DNA of 64,000 bases from Carya illinoinensis (GCF_018687715.1 NC_056766.1:23607501-23671500); one strand, 5' to 3'. Positions 19,690 through 31,739 are shown, counted from the first letter of the stretch. A program made the numbers and translations. The notes: generated by a model from the letters alone, not told the origin.

Positions 19690-20379
19690 AAAAATAATAT
19701 TACCTTGCTCATCGTCATATAACCAATCTCTTGTGTAGACTAAAGCTTCAACAATATCTGCTTTTAGTGTATTCCTAAACTAATCAATGATATGCCCACC
19801 AACACTAAAAATAGATTCAAAATGCAACTGCAGAAACTAGAACACTTAGAATATCAAGAGTCGTACAAGCAATATTAGGATAACTAAATTCATTTCCTTT
19901 CTAAAAGGAAAGAATGTCAATCTTTGCATTTCTATCTGCCCTAGGTTTATTCAAGTAAGATAATGTCTAAATGAATCAAAATCCTGTACACAAAAAATAA
20001 ATAAAATTGTTTCTTAATGATATGTGATATGAAACAACAATATAATATAAATCATTAAACAAAAAATATTATTTGATATTACCTAAAATACTTGTTTATT
20101 AACTGAGGACTAACTTTCCACTTCACTACTAGTGCTTTCAGAAATCGCGATAGAACATGTGGGAGTGCTAGAAGAACTATATTCCATGAAAATAGATGTC
20201 ATTTTGGTCCAAACATTTATATACTCTATGGAACAATCTGCATAAAGTTTTGTGTAAGAAAAATCAACAAAATGAAACTTGTATCGAGGATCTAATATAA
20301 CTGCTATAACCAACAACACATTGAACTCAGACCAATATTTCTCAAACTTATCAAGCATTTTCCAAAACATATTTCTCAA
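19690..20379 (-). pseudogene. hAT transposase, C-terminal half
   Basis: The open part (20379-20110) reads MLDKFEKYWSEFNVLL and AVILDPRYKFHFVDFSY. This is the RNase H-like catalytic region end plus DUF4413-type segment of zinc-finger BED / RICESLEEPER transposases. After a gap, 19960-19690 encodes the dimerisation domain with EFSYPNIACTTLDILSV, SIFSVGGHIID and FRNTLKADIVEALVYTRDW, with stops and frameshifts. The N-terminal BED finger and most of the catalytic domain are absent. Confidence 0.75.
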
Positions 20380-20654
20380 TCTTCACCCTCAAAGTGCCGC
20401 TTTAATGTAAAATAAATATATACTATATATATTTATATATATACACACCAAGGTGTACTCAAGTCGATATAATTAAGGTTGTGCAAGCTACAACATTCAT
20501 ATTTCATACCAAGTAGCAAAACCTGGTCCTTTAACCTCTTACAAATAGATATTACTGCAAGTCTACAACCCCAACAATTAACTACATCAATGGATATAAA
20601 CAGGTTATTTAATTACAGTCATGCCCATCAGGCACAATTAAATCCACTGAGAGT

Positions 20655-20668
20655 ATATATATATATAT
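20655..20668. repeat. (TA)n run
   Basis: A short TATATATATATATA run lies inside the hAT element. A (GA)/A-rich stretch follows at 21180-21221, ending in about 22 As. Confidence 0.6.
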
Positions 20669-21195
20669 AACATGATCTTGTTCTCACCTAATTAAATCAT
20701 ACCAAAAGATGGAAAGGTTTTGGGGGGTTGTGACTACATTAATATCATATTTGCATAAATGCAAGCATTATTGTCAAATGAAAGTAATTAATACTAGAAG
20801 AACACTCTTAACAATTGAGAATACGAACCTCAAAGTTTTATCTGACATAGAGATAGATCTGGGCGAAGTTGAGATTCTGAGAAGGATCAAGAGTGAGATT
20901 ATGAGAATTCTAGTTGAGAGTCGAGACGTGGGCCATGAGTCATGGGCATGGCGCCGTGGGTTGCTGGGCATGGAACTGGGTCTGGTGACTCTAGCTTTTG
21001 GGTTACGACTTACGGACTGTAACTCTCGTGAATCCATGACTCTGTACCTTGGTCCATGGGCAACGAGCATCGTGGCATCATGGCATTGTGAGCGTGGTGG
21101 CGCTGTGGGCGACGGGTTGAAGACTTCAACTCCAAAAGGGGCTTTGTGGGCATAGAAGAGAGAAGTTGAGAATTGAGAAAGAAAGTGAGAAGTGA

Positions 21196-21226
<31 letters not shown>

Positions 21227-22204
21227 GGGAGGGAGGGCGTCGTGGTTAGGAAATAGGAACTTAGGATTCTAACTTTTAGGATTTTTTTATTTTTAATTTT
21301 AGGTCAAGTGTATAAAGGTAAATTTTATTTTCTTAACGGGTTGAGTTATTGATCTATTAAGTAGTCGTATTTTAACAGGTCAACCTGTTTTGATCTAAAT
21401 CCGCATTTATCAAGTTATGTTCGTATTGAGTTAATAGATCATGTCACATTGTGAAGCCCCCAACCCCCACTTGGAATTTGATAGTGACTAAAGTGTCAGG
21501 AAATGCAAAATAAGGCTACATACCCCTCGTACATGACAATTAAGATGCAATGAACCAATTATCTAGTAGTTTGCAATAATTCACAGCAAAAGATTCTTTT
21601 AACTAGTTAAGGATGCTGGCAATAATAAATCATGGAACTAAATGTAAAATCCCAAAAGTTTAAAACTTTCATAGTTGAACTTTTCCCATATAGATAATTG
21701 TTTTAAACAACTCCTGAAACAAAGGGACCATCAAAATACTGTTTTCAAAAGAAGATCTAAATCTCCATGGCCTTTCTGGTTTTGCTTTCTTCTCAAGGAA
21801 TCGGTCCTTGCCAATAAGGTGGAGTACTTTGGTAATTGTCTTGTCAATGGTTTCTAACTGATCTTGGATAGAGGGCTCAGATGCGTTTGCTTCCATTTTT
21901 GGCACTATTCTATCCAGAGGGAGTGTCGTCCTCTTTCACTTTGTCATCTACTCCTATCATAACTTTTACTATTCTGATTGGGGATTGGTAGTGGAAACTA
22001 CAACAGTAAGATTTTGAGAAATCTCAGCAAGTAAACAGTCAATATACAGGAGATATCACATGCATATGCAAGTAAAATACAAACAATTGCAATCCATAAA
22101 TAGATGCATGAACATGAACTTCGATGTAAAAACTTTGACATATGCAGCATAGACTTTTCATTAAACATCTTAACACATGTTCATATTATTTAAGCTTGGG
22201 TTCT

Positions 22205-22385
22205 TGTTCTTGTCATAACATATCATGCCATTCTTATCTTTTCATAACATTTTCATATTGTGATCATATCACATCATAACATATCATGGTATATAACATA
22301 CCATATCATTGCATATCATAACATATCATGGCATGTCATAGTGCACCAAAACATGTCATAGCGTATCATAACATAGAACTCAAAT
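22205..22385. repeat. degenerate CATAACATATCATGG repeats
   Basis: About ten imperfect copies of a 10-15 bp unit (CATAACATATCATGG, CATGTCATAG and similar) lie inside the solo LTR. Confidence 0.55.
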
Positions 22386-23866
22386 ATCTTGTTCATTTCA
22401 TGATTCACATGAATGGATACCACACGGCTCCCCTAAGCACAGTCCTTCCCCGCTAGTTACTGCATCAACCAACGATCCACTTGATTGAGGTGACTTCGTC
22501 ATATCATAAACATTTTCTTTTACGACAGTTCGCTTACTTTGCCTTCACTGTATGGCACCCACTAGTTTTAGGTATAACCTTGCTTTGGTATCCTTTTCTT
22601 TTCGAGGCCTGTTGACTATATTTCATTGATCCAAGAGTTTTCACTCGACTTTAAACACTCCAAAGTGGACATGGAGTTTCACTAGAGCATTTCCCTATCC
22701 TAACATTTGAGGTTGTGATAAAACCTACTTTGACTCTTTTCTTTTAAAAAACATAGACTCCAATGCACGAGACATGAATGCATGACGTTAAACTTTATCA
22801 AACCCATGCAAACAAGTGCAACCCAAAACATGACGATCCAATTCACAATGCACATCTCATGATAAGGCTGGAAAATACTAGAACATGCAATTATATGATG
22901 AATACATGTAAACACACTTGAATCACACTCACCCAAACCCAAAACAGGTTCAGATTCCCATAATATTTCCTTGGCTGAAACATCCAAGTCCTCCAAATAT
23001 GGATTTTCATCATCACAACTCTTATTCACATGCTTTACAGGTTCATAGATCAAAACAAACATACATAACACATATACATGTTGAAATCGAAACCCTAATC
23101 ATGGCATATTCGAAATACACTTCAATAAATCATCATTCAAACATGGCATTTCATATTCATATCAAAACCGAATATATATACCACAATATAACAAGATTCA
23201 ATCAATAAAATATCAAACAAAAGTTCACAAGATATATGCAAGTGTTATCCAAAGTAAGTTGGAAGTTTACTTACAAAAGTCTAACGATAATAGTAACAAA
23301 ATCTGAAATACAACGTAGCCTATTAGAAATCAATACACAAAAGCCCTAGATTTCAAAAATATGAGTGAACATGAGTGTAGGGGTATTTTCAAAATCCTTT
23401 TTCTCAAAACAAAACCCTAGGGCCGAAACTCCTTGAAAGTCCAAAACCCGAGTTTCTCTTCCAGGTAAAAACTGAAACATAAAACCCTCTAACTCTTGTG
23501 TTTCTATGTTCAAAATACCAAGAACACTTCGGGTTCCTTCTTCCTTGAAGAGAAAACCCTAGTTTCTACAGTGAAAGTATGTGATTGTAAGAAAAACCCT
23601 AAAACCAAAATGAAGATAATGAGTTCCTCCACTTTGGTTGTGTATGAACAACATGAAAGGGTGAAAAGATCCTTACCTTCAAGTGATGAGCTCCTACTTG
23701 AAATATGGTGAGTGGTTTCTTGGTGGTATGAGAAAATGGTAGTGTTTGGCTAGTGAGACAATTTGAGAAAATTTAAGAACTTAGGGAGAAAATTGTGGTT
23801 GCCGAAAATCCTTAGAAACAATGTTGAAACTTTGAGCAAAAGACCTCTCCTCTTTATGGCAGTGCC

Positions 23867-23875
23867 CTTTTATAG
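23867..23875 (-). promoter_or_regulatory. TATA box of the 21450-24839 LTR
   Basis: The minus strand reads GACTCTATAAAAGGGCACTG, a strong TATA box about 965 bp from the sense start of the LTR. It indicates minus orientation. Confidence 0.5.
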
Positions 23876-24202
23876 AGTCTCCACCTTTTCTTGAAATGCC
23901 AAAGGCTTGTGCATGGATGCCACTTGGCATCTTACACAAAGGGTCATCTCCTCTTCCCAATGATGACTTTGGAAAACCAAAGGCCTTCTTCAAAAGTGGC
24001 ATCCTCCTCCAACTTAAACCCTCTCTTGCTTCATTTTTCCATTATGCCCTTCCTTACTTGTCTAGGTTCAATGTACTTGTTGGCAAAAGGGTCAAAACAC
24101 TAAACCCAATCTTCCTTGGAACTCTTCCTCATGTGCATGGTTGCCATGTGGCAATGAGTGTGTGTGTTCCTTGTGTTGGCCGAAACCCTAGCTCTTCCCT
24201 AG

Positions 24203-24262
24203 GTGATCTTTGGCCTTCCTAAGTGATCTCTTGGCCTTCCTAAGTAATCCCTTGGCCTTCCC
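24203..24262. repeat. three-copy tandem repeat, about 22-24 bp
   Basis: GTGATCTTTGGCCTTCCTAA and two close variants follow one another in the solo LTR. Confidence 0.6.
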
Positions 24263-24854
24263 AATACTCTTGCCGTCACCCCCTTCTCTCTCTCTTGCTA
24301 TTCCAAAAGCTTCCAAAAAGCTTCTCTCTCTCTAGCCTTTTTGTCTTCCCAAGTAAGATCTTCTTGGAACTCCAAATGTCTCATTCCCTTTCTCCACACA
24401 TGCTTGACAAGTGTCAGTCTCATAAAAGGATCCCTGCATGTGGCATGTAAGCCCTAATCTTGATGACCTCATCTTCCACTTACTCCTTCTAGAACCTCCT
24501 ACATGTTGGACAAGTGTCACACTTGTCAATTCCTTAGGTTCCTTTCTAGAAAAGACTAAATGGCTCTTCTTATGCCATGTGGCACCTACACTTATTTTCA
24601 AAAATCACATTGGGCTTCCAAACCCTATTGCTAACCTTGTTGGCTGAAACCCACATGGACTTTATTGGGCTTTCTGTTCTCCTATCTCTTATGGCTTTCT
24701 AACTTTAGAACTCTTTAGGGTCCAAAAATACAATATACCTTAAGGCTTTCCCATAATACTTAAATCATCTTTCAATAACTAAAAATAAATCTTTCGAATA
24801 AAATAGGAATGGAGACTTGGCAAAATTCGGGTTCTCACACACATATTGCCACCC

Positions 24855-25278
24855 TATCCAGATTGACTGTTCAACGTGGTGTTAGTGAGGAAGCAAATCA
24901 GCAAGTAGAGGATGTGTATTGACTTCACCGACCTGAATAAGGCTTACTCGAAGGACAACTTCTCCCTTCCCTGCATCGGCCTAATTGTTGACTCAATGGT
25001 GGACCATTATAAGCTGAGCTTCATGGATGCCTATTCTGGGTACAACCAAATCCGCATGAACCCAGACGATAAGGAGAAGACGTTCATCACCAATTGAGGT
25101 CTATACTCTTACTCAGCCATGCCATTTAGGCTGAAGAACGCAGGGGGCCACCTACTAGCAGCAGGTCAATGATATGTTCTAAAATTAGATAGGAAGAAAC
25201 ATGGAGGTTTATGTAGACGATTTGTTGGTCAAGAGTGGAGCTCTCAAGCAGCACCCAGATGACCTCCATGAAGCCTTT
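24855..25278 (+). pseudogene. gypsy B reverse transcriptase
   Basis: This continues B's pol after the hAT. It reads LFNVVLVRK, MCIDFTDLNKAYSKDNF, FMDAYSGYNQIRMNPDDKE, a frameshifted region, then MEVYVDDLLVKS with the YVDD motif intact. Two Trp codons have become TGA and TAG (near 24866 and 24907), and there is an early stop after FITN. It stops at a truncated LTR inserted after DDLHEAFG. Confidence 0.82.
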
Positions 25279-25754
25279 GGGTAGGGTTTTTGGGTAGGCC
25301 TTGTATTTTGGCCAAAGACATATTTTGAAAGTTATTATTTTATGTGAACTAGGGCTTTAGAAGTTACTGTAGTGAGGCATTGTTTATGCTACAGTACCCG
25401 TAGCACTATTCATTTAAGGTTTTTAGGGATTGTTAGTTAAACCACTTGTAACCTCATTTGAAAAGGTTAGACATTATTGAATTTTTATTGGTGAGTTGAG
25501 TTTACTCCTCTTGTTCTTGATTGAACTTTTGAACTTATCAACGGTAAATCATAACCTTTGTGGCATTCCTCCTTGTAATCCGGGTTCTTGAAACTCGTTC
25601 TTCAACGGGTCTAGATTTTAATATAAGCTAGGTTCTTGAAACGGGTTCTCAACGTGTCTAGATTCTCCATCCATAGGATTGATTTTGGCTTTCTTGGGTT
25701 GGCTTTTCAATATTGTTGTTGGGTCTCAAAGCGAGTCGATTGGGGTTCACATCA
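25279..25754 (+). mobile_element. truncated LTR of the A/D family
   Basis: It matches the 3' two thirds of the LTRs at 15090 and 30587, from AGGGTTTTTGGGTAGGCCTT to GGGGTTCACATCA. Its right border is the exact LTR end. The left end is missing, so it is not a simple solo LTR and has no TSD. B's RNase H resumes at 25755. Confidence 0.75.
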
Positions 25755-26499
25755 AGATGTCTTAGGCCACCTCACTAACTTGGCCGCGGAGTTGAGTGAA
25801 TTTCACATCGAGTATGTACCACCGAATTTAGTCAAAGGGCAAGTGTTGGCGGCTTTTGTAGTAGAATTCACCGGCTTCCCAGAGGAGGTTGAACATGCAC
25901 ATTCCGTAAAGTCCTAGCAAGTCTTTGTCAATAGTTCATCTTCACAGGCTAGAGGAGGAGTGAGGATGCATATTGTTACAGACAAAAGTGAAGAACATGA
26001 TTATGCCATTAAGCTAGCATTCAAAACTATAAATAATGAGGGAGAGTATGAGGCATTGTTCTCTAGCTTAACGGTCACTAAGTCTTTAGGCGCTGAGGAA
26101 GTAGAGGTGCGAGCCAACTCCCAAGTAGCGGTCAACATAGTACGGGGGGAATTCGTGGCGAAGAGCGATAGATTGAAAAATTATTTAACACTAATAGAGG
26201 TTGAGCGCACACACATCAGATACTTCAAGATACCTACCATGGGGATTGAGGTGGTGGAAGTCAAGCCGAGAGCCTTGGAGTGTGTGTTGGATATTGTCAA
26301 ATACATAGATGCCAATGAGGTACTCGATGATAGGTGGGAAGTTAGAAAGATTAGAAACAGAGTAGCGCATTACACTATAGTCGAGGGAGTCTTGTATCGA
26401 AGGGGATACTCCACACCTCTCCTGAGGTGTATCTCATTCGAAGAAGCCCGATACATGCTGGCAGAAGGACACAAGGGAAGATGCTATCGGGAAAAGTGA
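25755..26499 (+). pseudogene. gypsy B RNase H end and archaeal-type RNase H
   Basis: HLTNLAAELSEFHIEY and KGQVLAAFVVEFTGFPEE are the end of the gypsy RNase H and its connection. An extra RNase H follows (NNEGEYEALFSSLTVTKSLG, VAVNIVRGEF), the hallmark of the Tat lineage. The usual DSQ of that domain reads NSQ, so a catalytic Asp is lost. The frame 25960-26499 is open for 179 codons. Confidence 0.78.
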
Positions 26500-27165
26500 T
26501 AAGGGCAGGGCACTACTAGCTGCGCACTCCTCAAGATGCCAAGGAGTACATGTGAAAGTGCAAGAAATGCCAAAAGTACTCTAGAGTATCCCATCGCCCA
26601 TCAAAATAATTGATATCAATCACTTTGTCATGGCCCTTCGCCTAATGGGGAATTGACCTAGTAGGACCCTTCCCCCTGGGCAAAGGAGGAGTAAGATTTG
26701 TATTCGTGACAATAAACTATTTCACAAAGTGAGTAGAGGTCGAAGTATTGGCAACAATCACGATGAGCAACACATCACAAGCTTTCTATGAAAGACAGTC
26801 ATCAACAGATTCATCATCCCTTGCATCATCATAGGAGAGATCATGGGAGGCAATTTGATTCTGACCACTACTGAGACTGGTCTAGGAACTAGGGATTAAA
26901 TTTTGGTACTCGTCCTTTGGACATCACCAGTCGAACGGATAGGTGGAGGTGACCAACAAAATGCTGATAGGAATACTCAAGAAGAAGCTTAGTGATAAGA
27001 AGGGCACTTAGGCATAACTCCCTAAAGTTCTATGGCTGTATTGAATCACGGTGAGGACCCCGATGAAAGAGACTCCCTTCATCCTCACTTACAGTCGTGA
27101 GGCAATGCCCCTGGTTGAGGTTGGGATCCCCACTTATAGAGTGCAACACTTTAAGAAAACAAACA
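26500..27165 (+). pseudogene. gypsy B integrase remnant
   Basis: In different frames are the zinc-finger tail (CKKCQKYS), the core start (GIDLVGPFPLGKGGVRFVFV), a decayed HQSNGQVEVTNKMLIG-like segment near 26920-26970, and the C-terminal VEVGIPTYRVQHF. Many stops are present. Confidence 0.7.
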
Positions 27166-27975
27166 ACATGTCTGTTAAAACATATAACATAATGAAATCT
27201 CACCTAACATAGTGAGATTTCGAGAAATCTAAGAAAGTAAACAAAAAACATACAATAGATAACATAAGCATATGAGGGCAAACCAAAATGAATGCATTGA
27301 CATGTATTTTGACATAAAAACTTGACTCATGCAACATTGACTTTTCAAAGATAACATGTAAAAGAAATCTTTTAACTTTTTCAAGAAAACTTCTTTCCGT
27401 CTTTTCATCTTTGGTTCATAAACATATAACATAATTTGAGCTCATGTTCTTGGTCATTCACATATCATGTCTTTGAGCTCATTGCCTTATTCATTTCTTA
27501 TAACATATGGTTGATCCTCGCTTGTTACCGCATCATCCAACGGCCCGCTTGACCATGATAACTATGTATTTTACTTATTGCAGTAGTTCGCATATTTCAC
27601 CTTCATCGCATTGCACTCACTAGATTTAGGCGCTACCTCTCTCTAATATCCTTTCCACAATGATCCATTTGAGGTCCATCAACTGTACTTAGTCGACCCA
27701 GGGACTACTACTCTATTTTAAATACTCTAGAGTGGACAGAGGAGTTCCATTGAGGCATTCCCTTGTCCTAGCATTTGGGGTATGACAAAACGTTTACTTA
27801 CTCATTTTCTTGAAAACAGTGGACAAATCCAATGCATGCAACATGGACTTATGAAACTTATTCTTCTTATGAAGCATGTAATCATGTATGCCAAGAAGCA
27901 TGTAATCATACACAAACAATATACATCTCGTGTTACGTCTTGAAAATTTTAGAACATGCGAATAATTGGTTTATG
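27165..27975 (-). mobile_element. partial LTR, same family as 21450-24839
   Basis: It aligns with about 22000-22900 of the solo LTR. Shared stretches include GAGATTT.GAGAAATCT, ATTGACATGTATTTTGACAT, CTCGCT(T/A)GTTACCGCATCA, the AGAGTGGAC..GGAGTT and CCCTTGTCCTAGCATTTG segments, and AGAACATGCGAATAA. Both ends are missing. It abuts gypsy B on the left and a LINE on the right. Confidence 0.65.
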
Positions 27976-30586
27976 CATAAGAACAATGTCATTCAACGAT
28001 TAACAAAGGGTAAAATAGTTTTCACAAACATCATTCACTATGCTTGGCTGAAACATATAAGCACTTGTAAGCATGATTTTTTTGCAAGGGTGGAGACCAT
28101 ATGGTGGGAACCAGTTCATGAATTTGGTCTCTTTAAGTTAGTTGCAAAACTTAAGAAGACTAAGGAGGAATTGCATGCTTGGAATGTCTTGGTTTTTGGC
28201 CTAGTTAGTCTGCAAATTAAAGAGATAGAGTGCAGGCTTGATGAATTGGAGAGGCAGCTGCATTTTAATTTCTCTAAAAGCTTGAAGGCCGATTATGTTG
28301 CTACAAATATGGAATTGGAAGCCTAGGAGCATAGAGAAGATTTAAGGTTGGCTCAGATTGCAAAGAAAACTTGGTTAGTTGATGGTGATTAGAACTCAAG
28401 GTTTTTTTCATCCTGATATTAACAATCAAAAGAAGAAGAATCTTGTTTCTTCCATGCATCTTTCGGATGGTTCTATACTTTATACACCCGAATAGGTGCA
28501 TCAAGGGGCAGTGAATTTTTTTCATGACTTCCTCTCTAGTGGTCAGTCCAATGTGGGGATAGATGTATTGTATTTAGTGGACAAAGTTATTTTAGATTCA
28601 GATAACATATCTCTATGCAAAGAGCCATCTGTTTATGAGGTTAAAGAAGCTCTTTGGTCTATTTTGAAGTATAGCAGTCTGGGTTTAGACAGATTTGTGG
28701 CTGGTTTTTTTACTAGCTATTGGGATGTGGTGAAGGAGGATTTGCTGGAAGCGGCGAGGGATTTTTTCTCTGGAAATCCTCTCCCCTAGTTTTATTCTTA
28801 TTCTTTTATTGTCCTTATTCCAAAAGTATAGGAGCCTAAGAGTTTTGATAAATTTAGACCTATCAGTTTATGCTCTATCTAGTATAAATTTTTTCTAAAA
28901 TTCTGGTTCACAGGTTGACGGCTTTCCTTCTGTTGACTATTTCACAGGAGCATGGTGCTTTTATTCAGGAGAGGAGTAATTTTGAGAACATCTTGTTGGC
29001 TTAGGAAATGGTGCACTCGTTAAATAAAAGAACTGTGGGTGGGATTCTTATGGTCAAGATTGACAGGTCTAAATCTTATGATCAGGTTGATTGGAATTTT
29101 CTTTTGCATGTTCTTGGATCTTTGGTTTCTCAGCTCATTTCCAAAATTTGGTGGCAAATTATGTGCAATTCAGTTATGATGAATGGTACGTACAAGGGGT
29201 TTTTTAAATCAACCTGTGGTCTTCGCCAGGGAGATCCCTTATCGCCATCTTTATTTGTTCTTATGGAGGAAGTCTTATTGCGACTTTTGAAGTGAAATTT
29301 TGAGGAGGGAAGGATTAAGTGTCTTTCTCATCCGTCAGGTGCTCCTTTGATTTCTCATTTTTTGTATGCTGATGATTTCTTAATTTTTCTTAATGGAGAG
29401 AGGACCTCTTTGAGACGACTTATTGAGGTTTTGGGAATTTATGAGCGGTGGTCGGGTCAGTTAATTAGTAAGGAAAAGTCTGCCTTATTTTTCTTGAAGT
29501 ATTTCTTTGGGGAGGCAGAATGCTTTGAAGAGGCTATCAGGTTTTTTGGAAGAAATTTTTCCAGTTATTTATTTGGGTGTTCCTATTGTTGTGGGTAGAC
29601 TCAAGGTTTGGGACTTAGAATGTTTAGTTACCAAGATACGGAACAAAGTAGTAGGATGGAAGTTAATTTGTTGTCTCATAGGGGTTAGCAAGTTTTACTT
29701 CGGCATGTCTTGACAAGTATGTCTGTGCTTGGTTCATAAAAAAATCAGCTTGATTTTAGCATCCTTTTTCTGGGGTGGCTCAGAGGGCCGCCATAGAAAA
29801 AAGTGGCATGCATGGGGATGTTTATGTAAACCGACAAAGGAAGGGGGTCTTAGTTTGAGAGATTCTTTGGAGGTTCAAAGAGCTCTTCATATGAAATTTG
29901 CTTGGAGGTTGTTGGCTTCTAATAATTTATGGTCTCTATTTTTTGGGGCTAAGTATTTGAAGAATAGTCATTTGGAGTTGGCTGCTATGCGCCCAGTTGG
30001 TTCTAGATTTTGGAAATCAATTATGGGGGTGGTTCCAATGGTTCTTGAAAATGTGAGACTAAAGGTGAAGGGTGGGCAGAGGTCTTTTTGGTTTTATCGG
30101 TGGATGTCAAGTGGTCCTTTGTGCCTTCATGCTCAAGCAGTGATGATTATTTGTGTATCAAAGATTTATGGATTGAAGCTGGATGGGATATAACACTTCT
30201 AGTTGAGTTGGTGGGTGTAGAAAAGGCTGATGAACTTACTTGTCTCATTGTTGTGGGCAAAGGAGGTGCGGATATATTAGTCTGGATGCTAAATAAGAAT
30301 GGAATGTTCACTTCGGCTAGTGCTTGGGAGATTGTTCGTGTGAAGTTTGAAAATGTACCTGGTATGGGCTGGGTATGGCATGAATTATTACCAAAAAAAA
30401 TTTCAGTATGTGTATGGAAGGCCAAATATAATTGTTTGCCGCTGGATGACAATATTCGGGCAATGGGTATTAACCTTGTTTCTAAGTGTGATTGTTGTGA
30501 TTCGGGTCACTGTGGGACACGACATCATGTTTTATGCACGGGTGAATTTCCTAAGAAATTATAGGGAATTGCAGAGATTGTACTAG
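27976..30586 (+). mobile_element. LINE (L1-type), truncated at both ends
   Basis: This plus-strand LINE begins after the endonuclease and ends inside the zinc-binding domain, where the LTR of element D was inserted after TACTAG. It is rich in stops and frameshifts. Confidence 0.82.
28060..30586 (+). pseudogene. LINE ORF2 (reverse transcriptase, zf-RVT)
   Basis: In order, the segments are pre-RT linker (LVAKLKKTKEELHAWNVLVF), fingers region (VKEALWSILKYSSLGLDRFV), PKSFDKFRPISLC, MVKIDRSKSYDQVDW, CGLRQGDPLSPSLFVLM, and the catalytic HFLYADDFLIFL near 29356. The thumb (FASFFWGGSEGRHRKKWHAW type) and the zf-RVT domain (VWKAKYNCLPLDDNIRAMG, SKCDCCDSG) follow. YADD is intact. At least six stops or frameshifts divide it (for example 28321, 28387, 28789 and 29295), so no product is expected. 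Confidence 0.82.
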
Positions 30587-31390
30587 TGATTAGAACCAAG
30601 GTGGAGCCATTCTTAAAGATCCTTTGCAAGTTCCAGATGGGCCAATTACAAGATCAAGAGCCAAGAAGATCAAGGAAGCAATGTATGGATTAGTGCAATC
30701 CACTTAGGATGAAGTTAGGAAGAGCCCAACACTCAAGATGGGCTTGCAGGAAGAAGAACTAGTTTTGATCCAATTGATACAAGCTATGGAAGACGTGACT
30801 TAGAGATAGGGCCTGTTGTTGTTAAGGCTTTCAATTTGTTTAAAGGTTTTTTATGATTAGTGAGAAGTAGTAGGCTTGAGGATGCTTGGCCCACATATGT
30901 TTTATTTCTAATGGACTAGGATTTTTTGGGAAGGCCTTATATTTTGCCCAAGTGTTTATTTGAAAAGTTATTATTTTATGTCTCACTAGGGTTTTAGAAG
31001 TTACTGTAGTGCGGCGCATGGCACTATTCAGGCTACAATACTTGAGGCACTGTTCACTTAGGATTTTTGGGGATTGTTTATTTAAACCACTTGTTTGAGA
31101 GGGCAGAAAATATGAAATTTTTATTGTGAGTTGAGTTATCTCCTCTTGTTCTTCTTGAACTTTTAAACTTATCGAAGTTAAATCAAAACCTTTGTGGCGT
31201 TCTTCTTTTGTAATTTGGTTTCTTGAGAAGGGTTTTTCAACGGGTCTAAATTTTAATATAATCTAGGTTCTTGAAATGAGTTCTCATCGGGTCTAGATTC
31301 TCCATCCATAGACCTGAGTTTGGCTTTCTGGGGTTTGTTTTTCCAATATTGTTGTTGGGTCTCAAAACAAGTCGATTGGAGTTCACATCA
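30587..31390 (+). repeat. 5' LTR of gypsy D
   Basis: It starts TGATTAGAACCAAGGTGGAG and ends GGAGTTCACATCA. It is homologous in full to 15090-15877 (reverse) and partly to 25279-25754. The left flank is ACTAG within the LINE zf-RVT. Confidence 0.82.
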
Positions 31391-31392
31391 TT

Positions 31393-31405
31393 TGATATTT
31401 AGAGC
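31393..31405 (+). promoter_or_regulatory. primer binding site of gypsy D
   Basis: TGATATTTAGAGC compares with TGGTATCAGAGC, complementary to initiator Met-tRNA. It lies two bases after the LTR. Confidence 0.65.
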
Positions 31406-31739
31406 AAGGTTTCTTCCAATCAGGTGTAATTCTATCTTTTATTTATTGCATCTTTAATTCTAGGGCTTCATTGTTCTAGGGTTAAAGAAAAAAAAAAGTA
31501 TAGAAATTCATTTTTCCTAGGGTTGCCAGATTATTTTATCATTTTGGTTTCGTGTTCATCAACATTGGGTGGCTAAATTTCTTGTTTAAGGGCTGCCATC
31601 TATAGGATTCGAAATTTCTGTGGTTTCTTGCATCTCTAAGTTTGTCAATTGTTTAGAGTGTCATTTCATTGATTCTCTTCTATTTCCTTGCCAATTTTTA
31701 TGTGTTTGAGTTCAATTGTTTGATTGTTACAATTGAATA

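Larger units (their letters stand above)
21450..24839 (-). mobile_element. solo LTR, 3390 bp, at the hAT right end
   Basis: The borders are TGTGAAGCCCCCAACCCC and AATTCGGGTTCTCACA. The flanks CACAT (21445-21449) and CACAT (24840-24844) are a perfect TSD. It has no coding sequence, contains short tandem repeats and has a TATA box on the minus strand (23867-23875). A homologous partial copy is at 27165-27975. Such long LTRs suggest a LARD-like or large gypsy family. It lies only about 15 bp from the hAT terminus. Confidence 0.85.
19029..24854 (-). mobile_element. hAT transposon, carrying a nested solo LTR
   Basis: The terminal repeats are TAAGGTGGCAAATCTTG at the left and GGGTGGCAATATGTGAC (RC) at the right. 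Imperfect 8-bp flanks follow: TATCCCGT (19021-19028) and TATCCAGA (24855-24862). The subterminal regions are full of short GGGTTGACCTGTT/ACACGACCC-type repeats, as in plant hAT elements. Excluding the solo LTR, its length is about 2.4 kb. Its transposase is broken. It lies in pol of gypsy B. Confidence 0.8.
13709..27165 (+). mobile_element. gypsy element B (Tat lineage), with nested insertions
   Basis: This plus-strand Ty3/gypsy element has a 5' LTR (13709 to about 14290), a PBS, gag, pol with reverse transcriptase, RNase H, an extra archaeal-type RNase H and integrase remnants to about 27160. It is interrupted by element A (15090-18999), the hAT (19029-24854, itself carrying a solo LTR) and a truncated LTR (25279-25754). 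The three pol segments 15010-15089, 19000-19020 and 24855 onward read into one another as AVDLIREAHYP then DWLFNVVLV, confirming a single host element. Its 3' LTR was not found; LTR-like sequence of another family follows. Confidence 0.85.

Noticed and set aside
20709..21155. Open frame of 148 codons and its antisense partner inside the hAT
   Set aside because: Repetitive Gly/Trp/Leu content without a domain. The real hAT transposase remnant is on the minus strand at 19690-20379.
27832..28060. Start of the open frame at 27832 as the LINE N-terminus
   Set aside because: The first 45 or so codons lie in the partial LTR. LINE similarity begins only at about 28060, so the long frame is a chance fusion.
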